From Bacteroidota bacterium (GTDB taxonomy: Bacteria; Bacteroidota; Bacteroidia; Bacteroidales; UBA12481): a DNA stretch of 64,000 nt. The notes beneath the pieces were generated by a model, which made no database searches, was not told the DNA's origin, and saw only the letters and a list, made by a program, of their open reading frames with translations. The DNA lies in assembly GCA_018669475.1 (NCBI GenBank), contig JABHCC010000061.1, forward strand, positions 124,001-188,000, read 5' to 3'. The stretch's first letter is position 1. The number at the start of each line of letters is the position of its first letter. Shown here piece by piece: positions 18,884-27,701 of the stretch. The position numbers and the translations under genes were made by a program.

Positions 18884-20047
18884 ATGAAAATAAATACTCA
18901 CATCCATACGCCCTACTCCTTCAGTGCTTTTGAATCTATCAGACAAGCTTTCGAGTTGGCCCGTCAGGAAGGTATTGAGGTCCTGGGAATAAATGATTTC
19001 TTCGTCACCGATGGCTATGATGAATTCAATCAACTGGCTCAGGAATTTAGAATCTATCCGCTCTTTAACGTTGAGTTCATTGGCTTACTCAAGGAAGAGC
19101 AGGAAGCCGGAATCAGGGTCAATGATCCTGGTAATCCGGGACGAACATATTTCTGCGGAAAAGCGTTGAAATTTCCTGCTTATCTGTCTGCCGGTAACCA
19201 AAAAAAAATGGATGAAGTTATTCTGGAGAGTCAGAAGCAAACTAAGGAAATGATTCTTCGTCTGGCTGATTGCCTAACTGAAGCAGGGGCACCATTTCTG
19301 CTTTCATTTGAAGAAATCAAGGCAAAATATGCCAAAGAACTTGTTCGTGAAAGACACATTGCTAAAGCTCTTAGAGTTGCAATCAATGATCATTTTTCTA
19401 CAGAGTCAGAAACGAGTAGTTTTCTTACTCGTTTATACTCAGGAAAAGAGCCTACAGTTGATCTTTCTGATAACTCTGCTTTTGAAGGTGAGCTACGTAG
19501 TCGCCTTCTTAAAGCCGGAGGCAAAGCATTTGTACCTGAAGAAGCGAGTTCTTTCCTGCCCATCCCTGAATTGATGGATATAATCATTGATGCAGGTGGC
19601 ATCCCATGTTATCCGGTATTATTAGATGACAAAAATGGAAATTACACCGAATTTGAAGGAGACAAAGAGACATTGTGGAAACGTCTGACTGAATTGGGAG
19701 TAGGTGCCGTTGAGCTCATTCCAGGCAGAAATAATATCGAACACCTGAGTAGTTTTGTCCGCTTTTTCCATGAGAAAGGTTTTCTGGTCACATTTGGCAC
19801 TGAACACAATACACCTGAAATGACACCACTAACAGTACGTGCTGTTGGGAGTACCGACCTGGATAGCTTCCTCAAAGACGTAAGCAATGATAACACATGC
19901 GTTCTGGTTGCCCATCAGAACCTTCTCAAAAATGGCAAAGAAGGCTATCTTGATCCTTCAGGCCGCTGCAAAACAGAACAAAAGGCTAAATTTGTGCTAC
20001 TGGGTGAGAGTATTCTTGAACAATATTTTCAGAAAAACGCAATGTAA
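18884..20047 (+). CDS. PHP-domain metal-dependent hydrolase
   Basis: 387-residue PHP-superfamily protein. The N-terminal metal motif THIHTPYS (His6, His8) opens the protein, followed by EVLGINDFFVTDGYDEF, NVEFIGL, and near the C-terminus TFGTEHNTPEM, which supplies further His/Glu ligands. PHP proteins are phosphoesterases or related hydrolases with two or three metals in the active site. The gene begins 2 bp after E1 and ends 11 bp before the aldolase-SDR gene, so it is clearly part of the operon. A role in removing phosphate from a pathway intermediate is inference; the substrate cannot be read from sequence. Confidence 0.8.
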   Translation: MKINTHIHTPYSFSAFESIRQAFELARQEGIEVLGINDFFVTDGYDEFNQLAQEFRIYPLFNVEFIGLLKEEQEAGIRVNDPGNPGRTYFCGKALKFPAYLSAGNQKKMDEVILESQKQTKEMILRLADCLTEAGAPFLLSFEEIKAKYAKELVRERHIAKALRVAINDHFSTESETSSFLTRLYSGKEPTVDLSDNSAFEGELRSRLLKAGGKAFVPEEASSFLPIPELMDIIIDAGGIPCYPVLLDDKNGNYTEFEGDKETLWKRLTELGVGAVELIPGRNNIEHLSSFVRFFHEKGFLVTFGTEHNTPEMTPLTVRAVGSTDLDSFLKDVSNDNTCVLVAHQNLLKNGKEGYLDPSGRCKTEQKAKFVLLGESILEQYFQKNAM

Positions 20048-20058
20048 TATACTGAGCA

Positions 20059-22044
20059 ATGAAGAAAGAATTGGAACAATTGTTAGCCTTATCGCTAAAA
20101 CTAGGCAATGATGTCAGTCAGATTCAGGCAGCAGGAGGAAATACCTCTTTCAAAGATGACAAGTTCGTCTGGGTAAAAGCCAGTGGCTTTGAGCTGAAGC
20201 ATGCAAGTAAGGATAGTTTTGTTCAATGCTACCGAGACAAACTTGAAAGCAAGCTGAGAAAGACATACAACTCCAATCCTGATATAAGTTTTGAGGAAGC
20301 CAAAGTTGATCTTCTTGCCAGCATGGTAGATAACAATTCGCCTTTGCAGCCATCAGTTGAAACATCCTTGCACGTATCCTTACAATATCCTTTTGTGGCT
20401 CACACCCACCCCACTTTAGTAAATGCCTTGACCTGTAGCCCAAAAGGGAAGGAAATCGTTAAAGAACTCTTTAGTGATACTGCTGTTTTTGTAGACTATA
20501 ATTATCCCGGCTATGCACTATTCACAAGGATAAATGAAGAATTGGATCGTTTTCGAAAAGAAAATAACAAAGATCCACAGATCATCTTTCTTCAAAACCA
20601 TGGCATTGTTGTAAGCGGGAATAGCCCATCTGAGATAGATGCACTTTTTGATCTTATCTTTTCAAAAATCCGTCTCTTAATCAAGGATGAATTAACAATT
20701 AAGGAAGAAAGCGTCCCAAATGAAGTAATAGCTGCCCTGCCAGCTCTTAGGATGCTACTTTCAATAAATCCACTTAACAAGGAAAACAACACCACACCTT
20801 CTCCTCCAATTCTCAAAATTCGTTCCACTTCTCTAACTCAATACTTTTCTGAGGATCTTTCCAAATTCGAGAAAATTGCCAAACCATTCTGTTTCGACCA
20901 TGTCAAATACAATGGTGGATCCTTCCTTTATGTTGATGCTAATCAAGATTTCAGCAAGCTGATTCCGGAATTTGAAAATGCACTTGCAAGGTTCAGGAAA
21001 ACAGAAGGAAGAAATCCGAATATTGCCATAGTCAAAGGACTGGGTTTGATAGCATTTGGTGATAACAATAAAAGTGCCGAAACCAGGCTTGAACTTTTCG
21101 AAGACCAGATGAAAATTAGTTTCTATTCTGATAATTTCGGAGGACCTGTCTTTCTTGCTGATGATCAGATCAGGCTTATAGACGGGAGGCTCGGGAGTGT
21201 CGGGAATCGGGACAAGCGGGATTTGGTTCTTGATCGTATTGCTGTTGTTACGGGAGCAGCTCAGGGTTTTGGCGAGGGGATTGCCAGAGATCTCTTTAGT
21301 AGAGGAGCTAATCTGGTTATCGCCGATCTTAATGAAACTGCCAGCATGAAATTGGTAAACGAACTTATGCATCCGGCAGGAAATAATAAAGCTATTTTTA
21401 TAAAAACAGACGTTTCTGATTCTGATTCTGTTGAAAACCTGATCAATGAGACGATCAAAGAATTTGGCGGACTTGATCTTTTTATAAGCAATGCAGGGGT
21501 TCTGTTTGCCGGAGGTCTTGATGAAATGGATCCTGAGACTTTTGATTTTGTAACCAGGGTGAATTACAAGGGATATTTCCTGTGCGCCAAACATGCTTCT
21601 GCCGTTATGAAGTTGCAGGCGAAATACCAGCCGGAACACTTCACTGATATCATCCAGATAAATTCAAAATCGGGACTAAAAGGAAGCAATAAAAACTTTG
21701 CATATGCTGGTGGCAAATTTGGCGGCATAGGCTTAACCCAGTCTTTTGCAATAGAATTAATGCCCTACCGGATAAAAGTAAATTCTGTTTGTCCGGGTAA
21801 TTTATTCGACGGCCCACTCTGGTCTGACCCTGAAAACGGACTCTTTGTTCAGTACCTGCGGGCCGGAAAAGTACCGGGAGCCAAAACAATTGCCGATGTA
21901 AAAAGGTTCTATGAAGCACAGGTACCGGCGAACAGAGGCTGTACTGTAAATGATGTGATGAAGGCCATATATTATATCATTGATCAGGAATACGAAACGG
22001 GGCAGGCTGTTCCTGTTACCGGCGGACAAAATATGTTAAATTAA
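20059..22044 (+). CDS. Bifunctional class II aldolase / short-chain dehydrogenase
   Basis: 661-residue fusion. The N-terminal class II aldolase/adducin-like domain (about 1-220) has AAGGNTS, Zn ligands His115/His117 (AHTHP) and His181 (QNHGIVV). The C-terminal SDR domain (about 392-655) has the NAD motif TGAAQGFGEG, SNAGV, and catalytic Tyr549-Lys553 (YAGGK). This layout is that of rhamnulose-phosphate aldolase/lactaldehyde dehydrogenase-type fusions, which cleave a ketose phosphate and oxidise or reduce the aldehyde. The linker just before the SDR domain (codons 375-388) is encoded by a CGGGA-repeat element. Co-transcription with a polyol-type dehydrogenase suggests sugar-phosphate catabolism; the substrate is unknown. 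Confidence 0.9.
   Translation: MKKELEQLLALSLKLGNDVSQIQAAGGNTSFKDDKFVWVKASGFELKHASKDSFVQCYRDKLESKLRKTYNSNPDISFEEAKVDLLASMVDNNSPLQPSVETSLHVSLQYPFVAHTHPTLVNALTCSPKGKEIVKELFSDTAVFVDYNYPGYALFTRINEELDRFRKENNKDPQIIFLQNHGIVVSGNSPSEIDALFDLIFSKIRLLIKDELTIKEESVPNEVIAALPALRMLLSINPLNKENNTTPSPPILKIRSTSLTQYFSEDLSKFEKIAKPFCFDHVKYNGGSFLYVDANQDFSKLIPEFENALARFRKTEGRNPNIAIVKGLGLIAFGDNNKSAETRLELFEDQMKISFYSDNFGGPVFLADDQIRLIDGRLGSVGNRDKRDLVLDRIAVVTGAAQGFGEGIARDLFSRGANLVIADLNETASMKLVNELMHPAGNNKAIFIKTDVSDSDSVENLINETIKEFGGLDLFISNAGVLFAGGLDEMDPETFDFVTRVNYKGYFLCAKHASAVMKLQAKYQPEHFTDIIQINSKSGLKGSNKNFAYAGGKFGGIGLTQSFAIELMPYRIKVNSVCPGNLFDGPLWSDPENGLFVQYLRAGKVPGAKTIADVKRFYEAQVPANRGCTVNDVMKAIYYIIDQEYETGQAVPVTGGQNMLN
21183..21223 (+). 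repeat. CGGGA short repeat element in aldolase-SDR linker
   Basis: Five CGGGA units spaced 7 or 9 bp apart (CGGGAGGCT, CGGGAGTGT, CGGGAAT, CGGGACAAG, CGGGATT). The stretch CGGGAATCGGGACAAGCGGG matches the phosphohexomutase element (25613-25680, minus strand) with one difference (A to G). It encodes part of the interdomain linker and keeps the frame open. Confidence 0.75.
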
Positions 22045-22092
22045 GGCTTTGAATAGAGCCCCGTAGCCACAAATGACTAAAAACTTCTTTAA

Positions 22093-23355
22093 ATGAAAAC
22101 TTCTGCTGTTCGATTATATGGAAAAAATGACCTGCGTATGGAGGTCTTTGAATTACCAGCTATAAATGATGACGAGATATTAGCTAAGGTTGTTTCAGAC
22201 AGCATTTGTATGTCATCTTACAAAGCAACTAAGCAGGGGGCTGATCACAAAAGAGTGCCTGATAATGTACATGAAAATCCGATTATAATCGGGCATGAAT
22301 TTTCTGGTGAAATTCTGGAGGTAGGCTCAAAATGGCAGCATAAATTTAATAACGGAGACAAATTTTCCATTCAGCCTGCTCTAAATTATAAAGGTAGTCT
22401 GGATGCACCAGGATATTCTTTTCAATACATTGGAGGCAATGCAAGCCATATCATCATTCCAAATGAGGTAATGGAGGTGGATTGTTTGCTCTCTTACAAT
22501 GGAGAGGGCTTTTTTCCGGCTTCCCTGTCTGAGCCAATGTCCTGTATCGTTGGTGCTTTTCATGCAAGTTACCACATAAAGAATGGCACCTATATTCACG
22601 AAATGGGTATCAAAGAAGGAGGCAATCTGGCCATTCTTGCCGGAGCTGGCCCTATGGGACTTGGTGCCATCGATTATGCTCTTCACTGCGACCGTAAACC
22701 GGGCATACTTGTTGTTACCGATATAGATGATGACAAGCTCAGCAGAGCTGAAAGCCTTTTTTCAGCTCAGAAAGCATCTGCACAAGGAGTTAAACTGGTG
22801 TATCTGAACACTGCCAAATCAAAGGACCCGAAGGCAGATCTTCTTTCCCTGACGGAAGGAAATGGTTTCGATGATGTCTTTGTTTTCGCGCCAGTAAAAC
22901 CTGTGATAGAACAGGCAGATAGCATACTGGCTAAAGATGGCTGCTTAAATTTCTTCGCTGGTCCTACCGATCCCGAATTCAAAGCTGAATTAAATTTCTA
23001 TAACGTTCATTATGCCTTTACTCATATTGTCGGAACCAGTGGTGGAAACACGGATGACATGCGTAAATCCCTGGAGCTCATGTCGGCAGAAGTAATCAAT
23101 CCGGCCGTTATGATTACACATGTAGGGGGTTTAGACGCCGTTGTAAATACCACAAAAAACCTGCCCAATATACCTGGTGGGAAAAAGCTGATTTACACAA
23201 ATATTTCATTACCACTTTTTGCCCTCACTGATTTGCCAGAGCTAGCCAAAACTGACCCATTCTATAAAGGATTGCTTGACATTGTAGCAAAAAATGCCTT
23301 CATATGGAATCTGGAAGCTGAGAATTATATTCTTGAACATGGTACAGCTATATAG
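22093..23355 (+). CDS. Zinc-type alcohol/polyol-phosphate dehydrogenase
   Basis: 420-residue medium-chain dehydrogenase. GHEFSGEILEVG near residues 65-76 supplies the catalytic His/Glu. The catalytic Cys lies in SICMSSYK, a variant of the usual CGSD motif. The Rossmann fingerprint GAGPMGLGA is at about 180. It resembles L-sorbose-1-phosphate reductase-type proteins more than typical alcohol dehydrogenases, by the SYKATKQG segment and overall length. It is the last gene of the operon, 48 bp after the aldolase-SDR. Oxidation of a sugar-alcohol phosphate to the ketose phosphate that feeds the aldolase is a reasonable inference. Confidence 0.82.
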   Translation: MKTSAVRLYGKNDLRMEVFELPAINDDEILAKVVSDSICMSSYKATKQGADHKRVPDNVHENPIIIGHEFSGEILEVGSKWQHKFNNGDKFSIQPALNYKGSLDAPGYSFQYIGGNASHIIIPNEVMEVDCLLSYNGEGFFPASLSEPMSCIVGAFHASYHIKNGTYIHEMGIKEGGNLAILAGAGPMGLGAIDYALHCDRKPGILVVTDIDDDKLSRAESLFSAQKASAQGVKLVYLNTAKSKDPKADLLSLTEGNGFDDVFVFAPVKPVIEQADSILAKDGCLNFFAGPTDPEFKAELNFYNVHYAFTHIVGTSGGNTDDMRKSLELMSAEVINPAVMITHVGGLDAVVNTTKNLPNIPGGKKLIYTNISLPLFALTDLPELAKTDPFYKGLLDIVAKNAFIWNLEAENYILEHGTAI

Positions 23356-23697
23356 CGCCTGTACGATAACCTACTATTAATCGATTTACAGTGGGGGTTC
23401 GCCAAGAAGCTATTGAATCCGCAAAGAGAATTGACCAGGATTTAACAGCATGTTCAGAAATATGGAAATATTGAACAACTATGTCTAAGCAAAATTTGAT
23501 ATATGAGTCTCCTGTCAGTAGCTACCGCTATTTACCCTGTCTTCGGAATTAAAAATCCGGCCAGTTCCCGAGCCTTGGTATAGGTTTTGGCTTCATCAAC
23601 AAAAATAATTCGATGGATTTTCATATACTCGTTTGCCAAGACTTAGCCAGAAATTATACTATCTTCGATTTCAATTGAACCTATACGACTACACTCA
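23356..23697. other. Gene-free stretch with possible decayed coding fragments
   Basis: No intact gene is seen in these 342 bp. On the minus strand, a 31-codon open frame (about 23625-23530) begins MKIHRIIFVDEAKTYTKARE and ends with a stop after LIPKTG. On the plus strand, an open run from about 23391 reads VGVRQEAIESAKRIDQDL and stops near 23479. Both look protein-like in composition but are too short to be assigned. They could be remnants of deleted genes. No clear terminator for the upstream operon was found. Confidence 0.35.
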
Positions 23698-24585
23698 ATG
23701 ATCAAGATAAGTATTTCAATTACCCTCTTCTGTTACGTATTACTATTTACTCCACTTCAAGGTCAGGAGCAAATTTGGACGACAACTGAGGGACAAGGAG
23801 GCGTGCTGTTAGAAAAATTTGAAGTCCTTAAAAGGAAGAAACATGTTAAGCACGGACAGTATGAACGCTATTACCGTGCCGGCCAAACCAATATAGTGGC
23901 AAATTTCACCCAGGGTAAGCTTGATGGAAAATGGTCATCGCTGCACTGGAACGGGAAAGTAGCTGTAAAAGGAACTTATCGGAGCGGGGATCAAACAGGG
24001 ATCTGGCAGTATTTTGATACTGACGGAACAGAAAGGGTCATGGCTAATTTCTATGAGGATAGTATTCTCTGGACATATTATGGCCCCAAGCATGATTCCA
24101 TAAGATTTGTAACTATCGATGGTGAATTGCATGCTAATTGGGAATATTTCAACGAGGAGTTAAGGATTGTCGATCCGGAGTCTGATTCAATTTATCCTGT
24201 ACCACAAATTGATCCGGTTTTTATCATGACCCGTTATTCGGCCAAACAGCGAATTATTGGTCCGGTTCCAAACGAACCTGCATTTGCGATTGGCATCGAT
24301 GCTTTTAATCGCTATCTGAAAGATTATGTAAACTTGCCCAGATCTCTGTTCCCATCCGGTCGTAGCGGTGAGGGAATCAAAAAGACCTGTTATATCCAAC
24401 TCACCCTGAATCAAATAGGAGATATGGAGAAGCTTAATATTATCCGATCCTTCTCCAAACAACTTGACAAGGAATTAAAGCGAGTGATTGAAGAAATGCC
24501 CTTATGGTTCCCGGCTCTGGATAATGGTAGGCCAGTGAAAACCATATTGACAATTCCATACACTTTTCAGGCTACCATTATGTAA
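23698..24585 (+). CDS. Secreted MORN/YwqK-like repeat protein with TonB C-terminal domain
   Basis: 295 residues with a signal peptide (LFCYVLLFTPLQGQ). Residues ~45-130 hold YwqK/MORN-like repeats (GQYERYYRAG, GKLDGKWSSLHWNGKV, GIWQYFDTDG). The C-terminus (~200-293) resembles a TonB C-terminal domain (GEGIKKTCYIQLTLNQIGD, TILTIPYTFQ). It probably acts in the periplasm or at the outer membrane. This domain pairing is common in Bacteroidetes but of unknown function. It is convergent with the phosphohexomutase gene, with an 8-bp overlap at the 3' ends. Confidence 0.75.
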   Translation: MIKISISITLFCYVLLFTPLQGQEQIWTTTEGQGGVLLEKFEVLKRKKHVKHGQYERYYRAGQTNIVANFTQGKLDGKWSSLHWNGKVAVKGTYRSGDQTGIWQYFDTDGTERVMANFYEDSILWTYYGPKHDSIRFVTIDGELHANWEYFNEELRIVDPESDSIYPVPQIDPVFIMTRYSAKQRIIGPVPNEPAFAIGIDAFNRYLKDYVNLPRSLFPSGRSGEGIKKTCYIQLTLNQIGDMEKLNIIRSFSKQLDKELKRVIEEMPLWFPALDNGRPVKTILTIPYTFQATIM

Positions 24586-26116
24586 AATATAACTCTGGAT
24601 ATTTGCTGAGAAAAGCAGATAGCTTAGCAAATATCTTCTCGACCCCTCCTGATATTTCTGATTCAATATTAAGTGGCAGAACCGGGTCGTGAAGAGATAA
24701 CCTTAGCAAAAACCAGCCACTACCGTTTTCCTTGTTGCATGACACCCTGATTCCTTCATGATTAGGAACAGTAAGGGACCAACCCGGAGTTTTTTCAGCC
24801 AGCAACTTCAAGTCTGCAATAACTTTTTCGCCTAAAATCCTGAAATCATCTGTCTGAATATTAATTCGATACTCTTTTGACTCTGCCGCCTCTTCTAATT
24901 TATCCAACAAGCTACCAATGGTCCTGCCGGATGTCATCCTCAGCTGGGCAAACTTTACCAGAATCTTTGCGATCAAAAAAGCACCATCATCGAGAAAATA
25001 ATTCTCCTTCAAAGCCGCATGTCCGGAGGTCTCAATCGCCAGCCACGAAGGTTTTCCTATATCATTCAGTCTGATAGCCTCGTTGATTACATTCTTGTAT
25101 CCTCTTTTAAACCGGTGATGATTCCCTTTTAAATCCTGCCGGATAAAAGTGTTAAGTCCATCAGATGTAATTGAATCAGTAACCACCCATGATCCCGGAT
25201 GTTCCTCAAGAATTATAGCCGAAATCAGGCCGATCAATCTATTTCGATTTATTTCTGATCCGGTAGCATCAACAATGGCTGCACGGTCAACATCCGTATC
25301 AAAAATAATTCCCAGATCAGCTTTCTCCTCCATAACCCTGTCCCTAACAGCCTTCATTGCAACAGAATCCTCAGGATTAGGTGAATGATTAGGAAAGTGC
25401 CCATCTGGTTCCAGAAACTGGCTTCCTGAAATATCAGCACCAAGCGGCTCCAGTATCCGGGAGGCAAAAAAACCACCTGCCCCATTCCCGGCATCCACGA
25501 CAATCTTCTGACCAGCTAAAGGATGATTATAATCAATCTGATTATTTACATTACGACGAATAAAATCAACTAAATAATCTGAATACCTACCCATAAAATC
25601 AATCTCTTCACACTCCCCGACTCCCGCCTGTCCCGATGAAATCGGGAATTCCCGACTCCCGCCTGTCCCGATTCCCGATAAGATATCCCAGATATCTGCC
25701 TTATTCAATCCTCCATTTTTAGTGAAAAACTTCATTCCGTTTCGGTTGTATGGCAGATGGCTTGCTGTTAACATAATAGCACCATCACAATGAGTGGTAT
25801 CATCAATAGTCGACATAAACATAGCTGGTGTTGAAGCCAATCCAAAATCCAGCACCTGACATCCTGAATTACTCAGTCCATCAACTAAAGCCTGTTTTAA
25901 TGATGGCCCTGACAGTCTGGGATCAGATCCAATAGACACACGTAAAGCTTTAGATTCGAGGCTGAGGTGTTTTTTTAACCATCGTGCAAATGATCTGGCT
26001 ATCAAATAACTGCGCTCTGTAGTCAGATTAACTTCTTCACCAATAACTCCTTCAAGAGCAATACCTCTGATGTCTGAACCGTTTTGCAGACTCAGGTAAT
26101 CAAATGATTTTGTCAT
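24578..26116 (-). CDS. Phosphomannomutase/phosphoglucomutase family protein
   Basis: About 512 residues from the chosen ATG at 26114-26116. An upstream Met at 26143 would put the -7 promoter element inside the coding region. Domains of the alpha-D-phosphohexomutase superfamily are seen: NGSDIRGIAL at the start, the phosphoserine loop TASHLPYNRNG, the Mg-binding DTDVDRAAI, the sugar-binding ETSGHAAL, and a C-terminal phosphate-binding region near PNHEGIRVSC. It interconverts hexose 1- and 6-phosphates for glycan or nucleotide-sugar synthesis. A CGGGA-type repeat (25613-25680) encodes an extra loop in the first domain region (REFPISSGQAGVGE). The hexose specificity cannot be assigned. Confidence 0.88.
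   Translation of the reverse strand: MTKSFDYLSLQNGSDIRGIALEGVIGEEVNLTTERSYLIARSFARWLKKHLSLESKALRVSIGSDPRLSGPSLKQALVDGLSNSGCQVLDFGLASTPAMFMSTIDDTTHCDGAIMLTASHLPYNRNGMKFFTKNGGLNKADIWDILSGIGTGGSREFPISSGQAGVGECEEIDFMGRYSDYLVDFIRRNVNNQIDYNHPLAGQKIVVDAGNGAGGFFASRILEPLGADISGSQFLEPDGHFPNHSPNPEDSVAMKAVRDRVMEEKADLGIIFDTDVDRAAIVDATGSEINRNRLIGLISAIILEEHPGSWVVTDSITSDGLNTFIRQDLKGNHHRFKRGYKNVINEAIRLNDIGKPSWLAIETSGHAALKENYFLDDGAFLIAKILVKFAQLRMTSGRTIGSLLDKLEEAAESKEYRINIQTDDFRILGEKVIADLKLLAEKTPGWSLTVPNHEGIRVSCNKENGSGWFLLRLSLHDPVLPLNIESEISGGVEKIFAKLSAFLSKYPELYFT
25613..25680 (-). repeat. CGGGA palindromic repeat element inside phosphohexomutase gene
   Basis: On the minus strand, CGGGA units lie 7 or 9 bp apart in two blocks flanking a perfect CGGGAATTCCCG palindrome. 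A 17-base block, CGGGACAGGCGGGAGTC, is present twice. The CGGGAAT-CGGGACAGG-CGGGA order is shared with the element in the aldolase-SDR gene. It stays in frame and encodes a Gly/Ser-rich loop. Confidence 0.8.
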
Positions 26117-26121
26117 ATCAG

Positions 26122-26149
26122 CAAAGATAGTTGAATTCGTCAACTCAAA
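26122..26149 (-). promoter_or_regulatory. Promoter of the phosphohexomutase gene, nearly leaderless
   Basis: Minus-strand TATCTTTG (26129-26122) with TTTG (26149-26146) 16 bp upstream, a shorter spacing than usual. The -7 element ends 5 bp before the ATG at 26116, so the transcript would begin at or next to the start codon. It overlaps the plus-strand promoter of the next gene. Confidence 0.5.
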
Positions 26150-26161
26150 ACTGTACTTTTG
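26131..26161 (+). promoter_or_regulatory. Promoter of the small lipoprotein gene at 26198
   Basis: TTG at 26131-26133 and TACTTTTG at 26154-26161, 20 bp apart; a good match to the Bacteroidetes -33/-7 consensus. The start site would be near 26167. Confidence 0.6.
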
Positions 26162-26197
26162 CGGAGAATAAACATGAGGCTGATGAGCTAGCCATTA

Positions 26198-26944
26198 TTG
26201 AAAGATCAAGTTTTGAAAGGTATTACTATAACAGCACTGACATTGATTTCACTTCTCATCTTTTCGAGTTGTGAAAAAGATCCGCCCGTTCCGAAAATCG
26301 TAATTGGCAGTCTTGACTTGCTTGACATGACCTATTATGGTGATAAAAACATCTATGCTTCTTATGGAGAAGATTCAAGTTTGGAGCTTGACCTTGATGA
26401 CGATGGACTTGCCGACCTGCTTTTTTATGTTGCTGCCTCGGATTCTTCGGGCGATAAAGATAAAAGGGGCTCGACAGTTTCATCAAGTAATGACAAAGTC
26501 GAAATATGCATGATGCCATCAACTGAAGACTTATTCAGAGTAAGATCTCATGCAAACGACGAGGTCGTGGAATATTTATATAATGAGCGCTCTCATTTTT
26601 ATTGTCCTGAGTGTATCGACCTTGGTGTTTCATACCAAACTTATTTCACATCACCGGTAATCTTCTTAAAAAAAGACACCCTGTCAGATGTAGGACAATG
26701 GTCAGGAAACGTACAGGTTCTGTCAAACTTTGACCAGGGAAAGGTCACCTCCAACCAGGAGGAAGAGTTTCCCAGCTATAATTACATTGTCACAGGTTTT
26801 TGGAATTCGGTTGACAATGGATACCTGATTTTCCGACTCAAAGAAGGGACTCGTCAATATCGTTACGGCTGGATAAAAATTGTGATGAACGATCACCGCG
26901 GAATAAGCATCTCAGAGAAAGCTCTGACTAAAGAAATATACTAA
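26198..26944 (+). CDS. Hypothetical lipoprotein
   Basis: 248 residues with a lipoprotein leader ending in IFSSC (Cys25). The start is taken as TTG at 26198; the only upstream in-frame ATG (26174) is followed by a stop five codons later. A good promoter lies upstream. The mature part has Asp-rich LDLDDDGLADLLFY, like a Ca-binding thrombospondin-3-type motif, a YCPECIDLG segment with two cysteines, and a C-terminal WIKIVM strand. No family with known function was recognised. The position in the outer membrane or periplasm is inferred from the lipobox. Confidence 0.7.
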   Translation: MKDQVLKGITITALTLISLLIFSSCEKDPPVPKIVIGSLDLLDMTYYGDKNIYASYGEDSSLELDLDDDGLADLLFYVAASDSSGDKDKRGSTVSSSNDKVEICMMPSTEDLFRVRSHANDEVVEYLYNERSHFYCPECIDLGVSYQTYFTSPVIFLKKDTLSDVGQWSGNVQVLSNFDQGKVTSNQEEEFPSYNYIVTGFWNSVDNGYLIFRLKEGTRQYRYGWIKIVMNDHRGISISEKALTKEIY

Positions 26945-27141
26945 GCCTACAAGTATTCACTGAGAGCTACAATTCATTCTTTACCTTATAGTTATTTTCT
27001 GTCAGTTTATCGATTATTGCGATACGTTGGTCTGTTTTTTTTGTTCCCGCATTCAAATATCTATAACTTGCTTATAAATCGATTGTCTTGGCAAAGTTTT
27101 TGCTACAGAAGTAAATTCTAATCCGTGAATAATTTGTAATT

Positions 27142-27537
27142 ATGTCAAACTACGTCCATTATATTATCATTCCTATTGCCCTTCTGACAATTCCAATACA
27201 TTATCAATTATCAACGCAAAGCACAGTTGCGGATTCATGTAATCAGATATCCAAGGAAATTAATTGCTCATGGGCGGCACCAAACTATTTAAGTCAACCT
27301 TGCTATTTGTTTAATTTCATTGACCTTTCAGGGATTAATAATCAAAAAATCAAGCCTGAAGTCCGAAAAGTTGCTGAATCGCGTAAATCCGCACCTGTTT
27401 TGTTGAAACAGAGCATCAATTTGAAAAAAGACAGGTTAAAAGATATAAGCAAATCGAAAGTGGATAGTTTCAGGCGACCAGTGCAGGTCATTAAACTTTA
27501 TCATATCCTAAGAGGCTTACAATTTGTATTTCACTAA
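27142..27537 (+). CDS. Small hypothetical protein with N-terminal hydrophobic segment
   Basis: 131 residues. A hydrophobic segment at about 5-25 (IIIPIALLTIPI) could be a signal or anchor. Three or four cysteines follow (DSC, INCSW, QPCYLF), and the second half is basic and Lys/Arg-rich. No family was recognised. The surrounding regions (197 bp upstream, 164 bp downstream) hold nothing else. The chance that this is not a real gene is appreciable. Confidence 0.4.
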   Translation: MSNYVHYIIIPIALLTIPIHYQLSTQSTVADSCNQISKEINCSWAAPNYLSQPCYLFNFIDLSGINNQKIKPEVRKVAESRKSAPVLLKQSINLKKDRLKDISKSKVDSFRRPVQVIKLYHILRGLQFVFH

Positions 27538-27701
27538 TATTCATGCCTCAAGCCAACTGTTTGTGTGCGCTCTCATATTTCTACACTGAATCATCTTCCT
27601 CCTTTGATAAGCTTTGCTGAGGAATAATACTATTTTGAGTGCCCAAACGTTCCTTTTTCAGAAACTAAATTGCCAGATTTTAAACGAATAAATATAAACA
27701 G

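Noticed and set aside
20833-21639. 268-codon open frame on the minus strand inside the aldolase-SDR gene
   Set aside because: It lies wholly opposite a gene with all expected motifs, has no recognisable domain and crosses the aldolase, the repeat and the SDR without any sense of its own.
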